From G963674685 sp964591275 (GTDB taxonomy: Bacteria > Lernaellota > Lernaellaia > JACKCT01): a stretch of 64,000 nt of DNA. Each line of letters starts with the position of its first letter. Position 1 is the first letter of the stretch. This document shows, piece by piece, positions 35,561-43,767 of the stretch. A program made the position numbers and the translations under genes. The notes beneath the pieces are model-generated. The model saw only the letters and a list, made by a program, of their open reading frames with translations. It searched no databases and was not told the DNA's origin. The stretch is from positions 5,734-69,733 of the forward strand of contig CAZQAE010000024.1 of NCBI GenBank assembly GCA_964591275.1, given 5' to 3'.

Positions 35561-38500
35561 ATGAAACACTGCATCAAAAACCTTTCTATTCTGCTTATTG
35601 CTATCCTTCTTCCTTTTTCCTTTTCCTGCGATATGACTGAGCACAGTGATTATCCGAATGACGAGAGGAGTGACGATTTTCCTGGAATTTCAGAAAGCGA
35701 CCACGCCGATTTCAACAAGTCTCACAGCAAGGCACAAACAGTAACCGGCAAGCTGAATTTTATGGAATTTCTACCGGACCTGCGCCTCGACGGCACTGTC
35801 GATCTACCGACAACCATTGACGGACTATCCCAAGCGCCGGACTGGACTGATGATCCTACGGATCAGTTTGAAGGCCACTTCGGCAACTCTATCGACGGCG
35901 TTTGCGACGTTAATGGCGACGGATTCGCCGACATCGTCATCGGAGCCTGGTCTTTCGATGACGGCCTCGGCACTTTAGATGAGGAAGGCGCTGTATTTGT
36001 CTATTACGGCAAAATCAACGGTTTATCCGACACGCCGGATTGGTCCTATATTGCAACCCAGAAACTGGCGAACTTCGGCCATAGCATCGCCTGCGCCGGC
36101 GACGTTAATAACGACACATACGATGACATCATCGTCGGAGCGCCAGGCTGGGACGAAAGCTTGCAATATCCCAATGCAGGCAGAGCCTTTGTGTTTCACG
36201 GCTCGGCGAATGGTTTGTCGGCGGACCCCGACTGGGTACATTCCGAACCAGCGTCCTCGAACGTATATTACGGACAAAGCGTCTCTGACGCCGGGGATGT
36301 CAACGGCGACGGATATGACGATGTGATTGTCGGCGGCCACATGTATCCCACTGCCGGCGGCACCGCCTCGGGACAAGCCTACGTTTATTACGGCTCGGCA
36401 TCCGGTTTGGAATCAAACAGCAGTTGGAGCGCCCACGGCACGCAGGACGCGGCTTATTTCGGTTATTCAGTATCCGGAGCGGGAGACGTCAACGACGACG
36501 GTTATCACGATGTGATCGTCGGCGCTCCCGGACAGGATTACCCGACGACAACGCCTCCCGGTTATACCAATAACAGCGGTATAGCATACGTGTTCCACGG
36601 TTCGGGAAACGGTTTGTCGACCACCGCCGACTGGTGGTACTCGCCCGGAGCCGGTCACTCATGGGTGGTTTTCGGCCAATCCGTTTCCGACGCCGGCGAT
36701 GTTAACGGCGACGATTACGCTGATGTGATCGTCGGCGCTACGGGATTTTCCAACGGGCAAGACGACGAGGGACGAGCATACGTCTTTCATGGCTCAGCTT
36801 CCGGTCTGACTGAAACGCCCTCTTGGACGGCGGAATCGAATCAAACCAGCGCAATTTTCGGCGTAGCCGTGTCCGGCGTCGGCAATATTAACGGCGATGC
36901 CTATGACGATGTTATTGTGGGCGCCTCCGGGTACGACGCCGGCCAGTCCAATGAGGGACGAGCATTCGTTTACCTGGGCGGCGATTCCGGTCTTTCCGCC
37001 AATTATCATTGGACGGGGGAGTCCAACCAGGCGGGCGCTAATTTTGGAGCGACGGTAGCCAGGGCGGGCGACGTCAACGGCGATGGCTACGACGACGCAT
37101 TGGTGGGAGCACCAAACTTTGATAACGACCAGACCGACGAAGGCACCGCATACGTTTATCACGGTTCCTGCGACGGATGCGAGATCGGCGACAAATGCTA
37201 TCCCAACGGCATGACGAATCCGGTGAACATATGCGAGATATGCAACGCGCAACAATCTTCAAGCGATTGGAGCGATAACGACGGCGAGATTTGCGGCGAT
37301 GACGAAATTTTTTGCAACGGCGATGAGATTTGCTCCGGCGGCGTATGCAACGCCCATACGGGCGATCCCTGCGAAGACGACGACCTGTTCTGTAATGGCG
37401 ACGAGTTCTGCAACGCGGAAACCGATTCCTGCGACCACGCCGGCGACCCGTGCAATGATGATGATATATTTTGCAACGGCAATGAATCCTGCAATGAAGC
37501 TCAAAATGTATGCGATCATTCCGGCGACCCGTGCCCAGACGATCTGTGGTGCAACGGCAATGATATGTGCGACGAAGAAAACCAAGTATGCGAACACCAA
37601 TACGATCCAGACAACCCGCGCTGCCCGGACAACAATTTATTCTGCGATGGCGAGGAATCCTGCGACGAGGCAGGGGATCAATGCATCAGCAGCGAAGACC
37701 CTTGCGAAGACGACAAGATATTCTGCAACGGCGACGAAGTCTGCAATGAAAGCAATAAGGCCTGCGAACACACAGGAGATCCCTGCCAGGATGATTTGTG
37801 GTGCAACGGTAGTGATCTGTGCAATGAAAACAATCAAATATGCGAGCACTACTATAACCCCGAAAATCCGCGCTGCCCAGACGATGGCGTTTTCTGCAAT
37901 GGCGAAGAAATCTGCAACGACGCTGATGATGTTTGCGGACACGCGGACGATCCCTGTGCCGACGACGGTTTGTGGTGCAACGGACTGGAGATATGCGATG
38001 AGCATGAAAATGAATGCTTGATAAAGGAGATACCCGATTGCAGCGACGACGGGCTGTGGTGCAATGGGCAGGATTTCTGCGACGAAGACAATGATGAATG
38101 TTCCCACGACGGCAACCCTTGTCAAAGCGACGGCAAGTTTTGCAACGGCGACGAAATCTGCGATGAAATCCAGGATGTCTGTTACCATGCCGGCGATCCA
38201 TGCGCCGATGATTTATGGTGTAACGGCAAAGACACTTGTGATGAAGTGCATAACGAATGCTTTCATCAATATGGGCCTGATAACTTGCGATGCCCGGATG
38301 ACGGTGAATTCTGCAACGGCGTGGCATACTGCGATGAGGAGGCTGACCAATGCGCCAATCCCGGGGAATCATGCCCGGACGACGGTTTATGGTGCAGCGG
38401 CGTCGAAACTTGCGATGAAGACAATGATGAGTGCATGCAAAAAGACGTGCCCGAATGCCAGAATGACAATTTATGGTGCAGCGGAGATGACTATTGCGAT

Positions 38501-39670
38501 GAAGAAGGCGACGAGTGCGCGCACTCGGGCAGCCCCTGCCAGGAAGACAGCCTCTTCTGCAACGGCCCTGAATTATGCAACGAAGCTGAAAATGAGTGTT
38601 ACCACTCGGGCGATCCCTGTGCCGACGACGATCTGTGGTGCAACGGCATCGAGGTCTGTGATGAGAACATCAATAGCTGCATACACAAAGAGGTTCCAAA
38701 TTGCGGCGACGACGGCTATTTTTGCAACGGTCAGGATTACTGCGACGAGGATAACAGCGAGTGCGCCCACACGGGCAACCCCTGTCAGGACGACCTTGTA
38801 TTTTGTAACGGCGACGAAATCTGCGACGAGATGGCGGAAGAATGCATTCACTCCGGCGACCCGTGCGCCGACGATGGATTCTGGTGCAACGGCGAGGAAT
38901 CCTGCAACGAAGACGCCGGCCTGTGCGACCTGAACAATGTCCCCGATTGCGAAGATGATGGTCTGTATTGCAACGGCGCGGAATACTGCGATGAATTCAA
39001 TGATCAATGCGCATCCAGCGCCTATCCCTGCCAGGATGACGGCGTGTTTTGTAACGGAGATGAAATCTGCGACGAGGAGGCCGATACTTGCCTTAACCTT
39101 GGCGATCCCTGTGCCGACGACGGATTCTGGTGCACCGGCGCCGAAAGCTGCGACGAGGACAACCGTGCTTGCATCAGCGAATATGGGCCCAATTCCCCCC
39201 GTTGCAGCGACGATGGGCTATGGTGTAGCGGCGAAGAATTTTGCGATGAGGAATACGATGTATGCGCTAACGAGTTCGATGAGGACAATCCACGCTGCGC
39301 TCTCGACGGGCATTTTTGCAATGGCGAAGAACTCTGTGACGAGGAACTCCATGCTTGTGTCAACGCCGGCAATCCCTGCCCGGATGACGCTGTCTATTGC
39401 AACGGCATGGAAATATGCGACGAAGGAAACGATTATTGCCTGCAAGTAAATATACCGTGTGAGAACGACGGCTATTTTTGCAACGGTGAAGAAATCCGCA
39501 ATGAGGAAAATCGCGCATGCGACCATTCCGGCAATCCTTGCCTGGAGGGAGAAATGTGCATGGAAGACATGGACCTTTGCAGCCCCTCTATTTACGAAGG
39601 CGACGGGGCTGCAGATTCCGAATCATCGGATGACGATGATGATGAAGGCGGAGGCGGAGTCTGCGGATAA
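35561..39670 (+). CDS. Giant surface protein: FG-GAP propeller, 27 Cys-rich repeats, GxCG tail
   Basis: A protein of 1369 residues. The signal ends in a lipobox-like FSFSC. Seven FG-GAP repeats (about residues 105-535) each carry a Ca-binding loop such as DVNGDGYDDVIVGA and should form one seven-bladed beta-propeller. From about residue 575 come 27 repeats of roughly 27 residues with the pattern (DD)x-[FW]-C-x-G-x-x-x-C-x-E-x(4-6)-C-x(5-11)-C. That is four cysteines per repeat and over 100 in all. The last repeat has Arg for its second Cys (EEIRNEE). The tail is acidic and ends G-V-C-G. Likely a long Ca- and disulfide-stabilised stalk bearing a binding propeller. Start ATG follows TAGGA. Confidence 0.88.
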   Translation: MKHCIKNLSILLIAILLPFSFSCDMTEHSDYPNDERSDDFPGISESDHADFNKSHSKAQTVTGKLNFMEFLPDLRLDGTVDLPTTIDGLSQAPDWTDDPTDQFEGHFGNSIDGVCDVNGDGFADIVIGAWSFDDGLGTLDEEGAVFVYYGKINGLSDTPDWSYIATQKLANFGHSIACAGDVNNDTYDDIIVGAPGWDESLQYPNAGRAFVFHGSANGLSADPDWVHSEPASSNVYYGQSVSDAGDVNGDGYDDVIVGGHMYPTAGGTASGQAYVYYGSASGLESNSSWSAHGTQDAAYFGYSVSGAGDVNDDGYHDVIVGAPGQDYPTTTPPGYTNNSGIAYVFHGSGNGLSTTADWWYSPGAGHSWVVFGQSVSDAGDVNGDDYADVIVGATGFSNGQDDEGRAYVFHGSASGLTETPSWTAESNQTSAIFGVAVSGVGNINGDAYDDVIVGASGYDAGQSNEGRAFVYLGGDSGLSANYHWTGESNQAGANFGATVARAGDVNGDGYDDALVGAPNFDNDQTDEGTAYVYHGSCDGCEIGDKCYPNGMTNPVNICEICNAQQSSSDWSDNDGEICGDDEIFCNGDEICSGGVCNAHTGDPCEDDDLFCNGDEFCNAETDSCDHAGDPCNDDDIFCNGNESCNEAQNVCDHSGDPCPDDLWCNGNDMCDEENQVCEHQYDPDNPRCPDNNLFCDGEESCDEAGDQCISSEDPCEDDKIFCNGDEVCNESNKACEHTGDPCQDDLWCNGSDLCNENNQICEHYYNPENPRCPDDGVFCNGEEICNDADDVCGHADDPCADDGLWCNGLEICDEHENECLIKEIPDCSDDGLWCNGQDFCDEDNDECSHDGNPCQSDGKFCNGDEICDEIQDVCYHAGDPCADDLWCNGKDTCDEVHNECFHQYGPDNLRCPDDGEFCNGVAYCDEEADQCANPGESCPDDGLWCSGVETCDEDNDECMQKDVPECQNDNLWCSGDDYCDEEGDECAHSGSPCQEDSLFCNGPELCNEAENECYHSGDPCADDDLWCNGIEVCDENINSCIHKEVPNCGDDGYFCNGQDYCDEDNSECAHTGNPCQDDLVFCNGDEICDEMAEECIHSGDPCADDGFWCNGEESCNEDAGLCDLNNVPDCEDDGLYCNGAEYCDEFNDQCASSAYPCQDDGVFCNGDEICDEEADTCLNLGDPCADDGFWCTGAESCDEDNRACISEYGPNSPRCSDDGLWCSGEEFCDEEYDVCANEFDEDNPRCALDGHFCNGEELCDEELHACVNAGNPCPDDAVYCNGMEICDEGNDYCLQVNIPCENDGYFCNGEEIRNEENRACDHSGNPCLEGEMCMEDMDLCSPSIYEGDGAADSESSDDDDDEGGGGVCG
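37285..39560 (+). repeat. Array of 27 degenerate Cys-rich repeats (about 81 bp each)
   Basis: Coding repeats of about 81 bp, some 90-96 bp where the inter-Cys loop reads like YDPDNPRC. They are divergent at DNA level (unlike the chemoreceptor repeats), which indicates old duplication and selection on the protein pattern. Two loop types tend to alternate: H-x-G-D-P-C and x-x-V-P-x-C. Confidence 0.9.
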
Positions 39671-39690
39671 AAATAATTCGTAATGATTCA

Positions 39691-39885
39691 GTCGTGACAG
39701 TGGATTTGTTAAACGCCGAAGCCGCGGAAAATCCCGATCCCACGGACGACGACGCCGATGACGACGCAGATGACGATTCCGACGACGACGCAGATGATGT
39801 TGGCGATAATGCCGACGATGATTTGTCCTCCGAAGCTTCAGCGAAGGAGGATGATGACAGCGGCGGTAAATGCGGGTTGTTTTAA
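39691..39885 (+). pseudogene. Orphan copy of the acidic C-terminal module ending GGKCGLF
   Basis: Immediately after the propeller gene, DNA from 39691 repeats the 3' end of the transglutaminase-like gene (35013 onward). DLLxAEAAENPDPTDDD and about 100 bp of DNA are nearly identical, then the Asp-rich stretch continues and ends S-G-G-K-C-G-L-F. A GTG at 39694 could start translation, but there is no signal peptide or ribosome site. The frame stays open upstream into the end of the propeller gene in another frame. It is best read as a displaced C-terminal module left by duplication or recombination. Confidence 0.7.
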
Positions 39886-40039
39886 TTGAAGAGAGAGTGT
39901 CCTAAAGCGTGAGATAGAGTTCCCGGTTCAATCCAAATTGGGCCAGCGCTTTTATGCATCCATGTTTCTTTTCTTGCGTTGATGGACAATGCCATGAAAT
40001 CCGGCAAACAACAAAGAAATTTTTGCGGCATTCACACGC

Positions 40040-40150
40040 GAAAATGGGAGACACCCATTCGAGCAATTATTGCAGCGCGAACATAATGGGGTTTTGTCGA
40101 GGCAATTTCATAGGCGGATAGGTTTTTGGGGTTGGATGTCCCCTATTTTC
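40040..40150. repeat. Imperfect inverted-repeat pair in the 39886-40244 gene-free stretch
   Basis: gaaaatgggagacaccca at 40040-40057 faces the complement of gaaaataggggacatcca at 40133-40150 (15 of 18 positions match). About 75 nt lie between them. This may be a relic of a small mobile or REP-like element. The rest of the 359-nt stretch shows no gene. Confidence 0.4.
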
Positions 40151-40244
40151 TTCGCAGAAATGCGCCGACAAGGACAAGCTTCAGTGCCTGAAGTTAGCGC
40201 GCGTTCCTGATCAGGGTCTGCAAATTCTAATAGTATACTTTAAC

Positions 40245-41219
40245 CTATATCCCGGAACCGTCTTCGAAGCATTCCCGGCGGGCCTGCGCCTGCGTGATGC
40301 GGCTGTTGGGCGGGACGCTGCGCGTTAGCCAGACATTGCCGCCGATGGAGGAATCTTTGCCGATCGTGATCGGCCCAAGAATGGTCGCCCCGGAATAAAT
40401 AACCACGCCGTCTTCCACAATCGGGTGTCTTTTTACACCTTTGATCGGATTGCCGTTTTCATCCAGAGGAAAACTCTTGGCGCCTAGCGTCACGCCCTGA
40501 TAGAGCTGAACATTGTCGCCGATAACGCATGTTTCCCCAATCACAACCCCCGTACCGTGGTCGATAAAAAACCTTTTCCCGATTGTCGCGCCGGGATGAA
40601 TATCAATGCCCGTGATACTGTGCGCGTGTTCGGTGATCATCCTCGGGATAATGGGGACTTCCAACTTATGAAGCTCGTGCGCAAGGCGATAGTTGGTGAT
40701 CGCCGTCATCCCCGGATAACAAAAAATGGCCTCGTCCGGACTGGTCGCCGCGGGATCGCCCTCATAGGCGGCCTGCGCGTCCATGGCCAGAACGCTACGC
40801 ACAGTCGGCAGTTTCTCAATAAAGGCTCTGGTGATGCCCAGTGCGTTTTCGCTGCATACCGGGCAGTGATCCGAATTCTGCGTGCAAGTGAAGCACAGTC
40901 CGCGCATTATCTGTTCGGCAATAACGCGCTGCACTTTGTCGAGCCGGGACCCTACGTGAAAACGTATATTGTCCTCGTTTAATTCCGAGCCGCCGAAATA
41001 TCCCGGGAAAAGAACCGACCTCAGGGTTTCCATCATTTCGGCAACAACGACGCGCGAAGGAAGAGTCTGCCGACGCAAGTGGGTGACCGCAGCCCCGGCA
41101 CCGCCATTGCCCACCGCGCATAGCATGTCCACAATATCTGAAAGAGGTTTCGCATCGCCTGCGTCGGCAAGCTTTTTCGAAATACTTCCATGGTGATGTT
41201 GTTTTTGACTATTAGTCAT
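40245..41219 (-). CDS. cysE: Serine O-acetyltransferase
   Basis: Makes O-acetylserine from serine and acetyl-CoA, the first step of cysteine synthesis. The protein of 324 residues is of the longer EpsC-like type: a helical N-terminal part with several Cys, then a left-handed beta-helix of hexapeptide repeats (GIDIHPGATIGKRFFIDHG, GVVIGETCVIGDNVQLYQGVTLG) with the catalytic His of IDHGTGVVIGE. The last gene of the Rrf2-cysK-cysE operon; it overlaps cysK by 8 bp. Confidence 0.94.
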   Translation of the reverse strand: MTNSQKQHHHGSISKKLADAGDAKPLSDIVDMLCAVGNGGAGAAVTHLRRQTLPSRVVVAEMMETLRSVLFPGYFGGSELNEDNIRFHVGSRLDKVQRVIAEQIMRGLCFTCTQNSDHCPVCSENALGITRAFIEKLPTVRSVLAMDAQAAYEGDPAATSPDEAIFCYPGMTAITNYRLAHELHKLEVPIIPRMITEHAHSITGIDIHPGATIGKRFFIDHGTGVVIGETCVIGDNVQLYQGVTLGAKSFPLDENGNPIKGVKRHPIVEDGVVIYSGATILGPITIGKDSSIGGNVWLTRSVPPNSRITQAQARRECFEDGSGI

Positions 41220-42144
41220 TTGAATTCTCGAAAAGCCATGTGCTCAGGTAACGTTCTCCTGTATCGGGAAGAATAACAACGATCATCTTGCCCTTGTTTT
41301 CAGGTTGTGCAGCCACCTGCGCCGCCGCCCAGAGCGCAGCCCCGGAGGAGATGCCAGCCAGTATACCCTCTTCTTTCGCCAATTTTCGAGCCATGATTCC
41401 CGCATCTTCATTTTTGACCTGAATGATCTCATCAATAAGTTCGGCCCGGTAAACTCCCGGGACAAAACCGGCGCCGATACCTTGGATTTTGTGTGGTCCG
41501 GGCTTGCCGCCGGAAAGAACGGGCGAACCCTCCGGCTCCACGGCAAAGATTTGAACACTCGATTTTAGTTTTTTGAGCGCCTCAGCGACGCCGGTGGCAG
41601 TTCCGCCCGTCCCTACGCCCACAACAACAATGTCGACTTTGCCATCAGTATCATTCCATATTTCCATAGCAGTGGTCTTGCGATGGATTTCAGGATTCGC
41701 AGGGTTGTTGAATTGCTGGGGAGTAAAGTACTTGGAGTCCGCGGCGGCAAGTTCCTCGGCCTTTGCAATGGCGCCTTTCATCCCCTCGGACCCTGGCGTC
41801 AATATCAGTTCCGCGCCGAAAACCTTGAGCAGTTTTCGTCGTTCCACGCTCATCGTGTCGGGCATCACCAGGGTAACTCTATAACCCTTCGAAGCGCCTA
41901 TAAATGCCAGGGCAATGCCCGTGTTGCCGCTGGTCGGCTCCAGAATGACGGTATCTTCACTAATACGTCCATCGCGCTCGGCCGCTTCGATCAGACTCAG
42001 GCCCAGTCGATCTTTCACGCTGGAAGCGGGATTAAAGCTTTCCAGTTTCGCCACAAGTTTTGCAGGAAGATCACGACCAATTCTATCGAGTTTCACCAAC
42101 GGCGTATTGCCGATGAGTTCCGTAATGTTTTTTGCAATAACCAT
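41212..42144 (-). CDS. cysK: Cysteine synthase (O-acetylserine sulfhydrylase)
   Basis: A PLP enzyme that replaces the acetyl group of O-acetylserine with sulfide. The 310 residues show the PLP lysine in SSVKDRLG (about residue 43), the substrate loop EPTSGNTGIALAF, the phosphate loop VGVGTGGTATGVAEALK, and GIGAGFVPG. It lies between the Rrf2 regulator and cysE, which overlaps its 3' end, so the two enzymes can form the usual cysteine synthase complex. Confidence 0.95.
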   Translation of the reverse strand: MVIAKNITELIGNTPLVKLDRIGRDLPAKLVAKLESFNPASSVKDRLGLSLIEAAERDGRISEDTVILEPTSGNTGIALAFIGASKGYRVTLVMPDTMSVERRKLLKVFGAELILTPGSEGMKGAIAKAEELAAADSKYFTPQQFNNPANPEIHRKTTAMEIWNDTDGKVDIVVVGVGTGGTATGVAEALKKLKSSVQIFAVEPEGSPVLSGGKPGPHKIQGIGAGFVPGVYRAELIDEIIQVKNEDAGIMARKLAKEEGILAGISSGAALWAAAQVAAQPENKGKMIVVILPDTGERYLSTWLFENSND

Positions 42145-42189
42145 TTTTTCTCCCTTACCCGTTCGTTGTCTGCATCTTAAATCTCAGAC

Positions 42190-42630
42190 TTAGATGTAAA
42201 ACATGTCCGATTGTAAGATTTTTGACTTTTGCCTGGAAGCTAATTGCTCAAGGGTTGTTTTTGAAAGAACCTCTTTGACAGCCTGGCCAACATCACGCCA
42301 GATCTCACGAGTCACGCAGTCGTCCGATTTTGAGCAAAATGCGTCGTTTTTGGCGCACTCCGTTAAATCAAAGGGGCCTTCCAAAGCCTCGATCACATCA
42401 TTCAAACGAATTTCCGAAGGCGGAAAGGCCAAAATGAAACCCCCACCGGCGCCGCGAATGGATTTCACCAACCCAGCCGTTTTCAGGCTGGTCAACAAGG
42501 TGTGCATATATTTGCGGGAAATTCCCTGCGTATCCTCTATCGAACTCATTATCACAGGACCGGTTCCATATTTCAGCGCCAGTTCAAGCATGATTCGAAG
42601 TCCGTAGCGACCTTTGGAAGAGACTTTCAT
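42190..42630 (-). CDS. Rrf2-family regulator with an Fe-S-type Cys triad, heading cysK-cysE
   Basis: A winged-helix regulator of 146 residues: VSSKGRYGLRIMLELAL, ISRKYMHTLLTSLK, GAGGGFILAFPP. Three cysteines in TECAKNDAFCSKSDDC (spacing C-x6-C-x5-C) match the cluster ligand region of IscR/NsrR-type members. The ATG at 42630 is placed after GGAGG with a 7-nt gap; a TTG two codons earlier is less likely. Its position suggests it senses sulfur or redox state and controls cysteine synthesis, in the role played by CymR or IscR elsewhere. Confidence 0.9.
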   Translation of the reverse strand: MKVSSKGRYGLRIMLELALKYGTGPVIMSSIEDTQGISRKYMHTLLTSLKTAGLVKSIRGAGGGFILAFPPSEIRLNDVIEALEGPFDLTECAKNDAFCSKSDDCVTREIWRDVGQAVKEVLSKTTLEQLASRQKSKILQSDMFYI

Positions 42631-42717
42631 GTCCAATCCTCCGCATATTCCAAAGCTATAACTCCCTTTTTCTTTTCCGCTGTCGACAATTGTTCACTAA
42701 ATCGGTAGACATAAGCA

Positions 42718-42745
42718 AGAATAAGCGTAAAGCCCTGGATGTCAA
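42718..42745 (-). promoter_or_regulatory. Promoter of the Rrf2-cysK-cysE operon
   Basis: On the minus strand TTGACA (42745-42740), a 16-nt spacer and TATTCT (42723-42718) form a good sigma-70-type promoter about 90 nt before the Rrf2 start. It is back to back with the promoter of the DUF134 gene. Confidence 0.55.
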
Positions 42746-42788
42746 GGAGATTCCATAAGGCAATTCTTCATTTTTAAGAAAAATCACC

Positions 42789-42819
42789 TTGACATTTATG
42801 TGCATATGCACATTATAAG
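42789..42819 (+). promoter_or_regulatory. Promoter with 16-bp perfect palindrome upstream of the DUF134 gene
   Basis: TTGACA (42789-42794) and TTATAA (42813-42818) are separated by 18 nt. The spacer is almost filled by ATGTGCATATGCACAT (42798-42813), a perfect 16-bp palindrome. This is a classic repressor site; the DUF134 protein encoded just downstream has a helix-turn-helix and is the natural candidate for autoregulation. Confidence 0.65.
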
Positions 42820-42832
42820 CAAGGAGGTGGAT

Positions 42833-43722
42833 ATGAGTCCGCGACAGAGAAAATCCAGGAGATGTGTGAGCGATTGGGAATCTCATGTCTATAAACCGCG
42901 GGGCATTCCGGCCGCAGAACTTCCTATAATAACCCTGCGAGAAGACGAGTTGGAAGCCCTGCGGCTCTGTGATGTTGTGGGTCTTACGCAAGATGAGGCC
43001 GGCGATCGCATGCACGTAAGCCGTGGGACTATCCAACGCACCGTCAAAGAAGCTCGCCGAAAAGTCATCGGCGGCATGCTGGACGGCGTTATAATCAAAC
43101 TCGAGGGCAACGAAATGATTCCTCAGGGAGCAAAGAGCGATATTGCTCAAATAGATGAAAGGAGGCAGTCAATGCCACAGCAAGATGGAAGTGGACCGGG
43201 CGGAAAGGGTCCAGGCAGTGGGCGTGGAATGGGCCGTTGCGGCGGCGCAGGACAGGGCGGCGGCGCAGGACAGGGTCGAGGCGCGGGACAGGGCCGAGGC
43301 GCAGGACAGGGCGGCGGCGCAGGACAGGGCCGAGGCATGGGACAGGGCGGCGGCGCAGGACAGGGTCGAGGCATGGGACAGGGCGGCGGCGCNNNNNNNN
43401 NNNNNNNNNNNNNNNNNNNNNNNNNNNNNNNNNNNNNNNNNNNNNNNNNNNNNNNNNNNNNNNNNNNNNNNNNNNNNNNNNNNNNNNNNNNNTGGGACAG
43501 GGCGGCGGCGCAGGACAGGGTCGAGGCATGGGACAGGGCGGCGGCGCGGGACAGGGTCGAGGCGCAGGACAGGGCGGCGGCGCGGGACAGGGTCGAGGCA
43601 TGGGACAGGGCGGCGGCATGGGACAGGGCGGCGGCGCAGGACAGGGTCGAGGCATGGGACGGAACCAGACTGGTCAAAAGCAGAATCAAAAGAGCGACTC
43701 AAAAAACTCAGATGATTCATAG
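42833..43722 (+). CDS. DUF134 DNA-binding protein fused to a Gly-rich DUF5320-like tail
   Basis: The ATG at 42833 follows AAGGAGG. Residues 1-100 are a DUF134 domain: KPRGIPAAELPIITLREDE, LEALRLCDVVGLTQDEAG, MHVSRGTIQRTVKEARRKV (helix-turn-helix). Without a stop the frame continues into MPQQDGSGPGGKGPGSGRG, which resembles the start of DUF5320 proteins, then hexapeptide repeats [AM]GQG[GR]G. Elsewhere these are usually separate proteins. The 100-N gap interrupts the repeats; after it the repeat frame is shifted and ends at the TAG at 43720-43722 (NQTGQKQNQKSDSKNSDDS), so the true gap length differs from 100. It probably regulates the MinD/NifX cluster downstream. Confidence 0.85.
43158..43174 (+). 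promoter_or_regulatory. Internal ribosome binding site inside the DUF134 fusion gene
   Basis: gaaaggagg (43158-43166) stands 5-6 nt before an in-frame ATG at 43172, the exact point where the DUF5320-like sequence MPQQDG begins. The Gly-rich part could thus be made alone as well as in the fusion. Confidence 0.6.
43243..43663 (+). repeat. 18-bp tandem repeats coding for [AM]GQG[GR]G
   Basis: Units of six codons such as gcaggacagggcggcggc and atgggacagggtcgaggc alternate across the assembly gap. Low complexity explains why assembly failed here. Long ORFs seen in the other frames on both strands are artefacts of this repeat. Confidence 0.95.
43393..43492. other. Assembly gap (100 N)
   Basis: Exactly 100 N, a conventional placeholder. 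If the 18-nt repeat is regular across the gap, the true missing length is 17 plus a multiple of 18 (for example 89 or 107), not 100. Confidence 0.97.
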
Positions 43723-43767
43723 CAACTTGAGGCCATTGAGATCTTAAACACAGGAAAGGAGCGAAAA

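Noticed and set aside
37299..39683. Several long open frames on both strands inside the Cys-rich repeat region
   Set aside because: All are low-complexity shadows of the tgc-aac-ggc-rich repeat codons; the sense frame has clear domain structure and a signal peptide.
43243..43663. Possible CRISPR array
   Set aside because: Units are 18 bp, directly adjacent, coding and without unique spacers; no cas genes are present.
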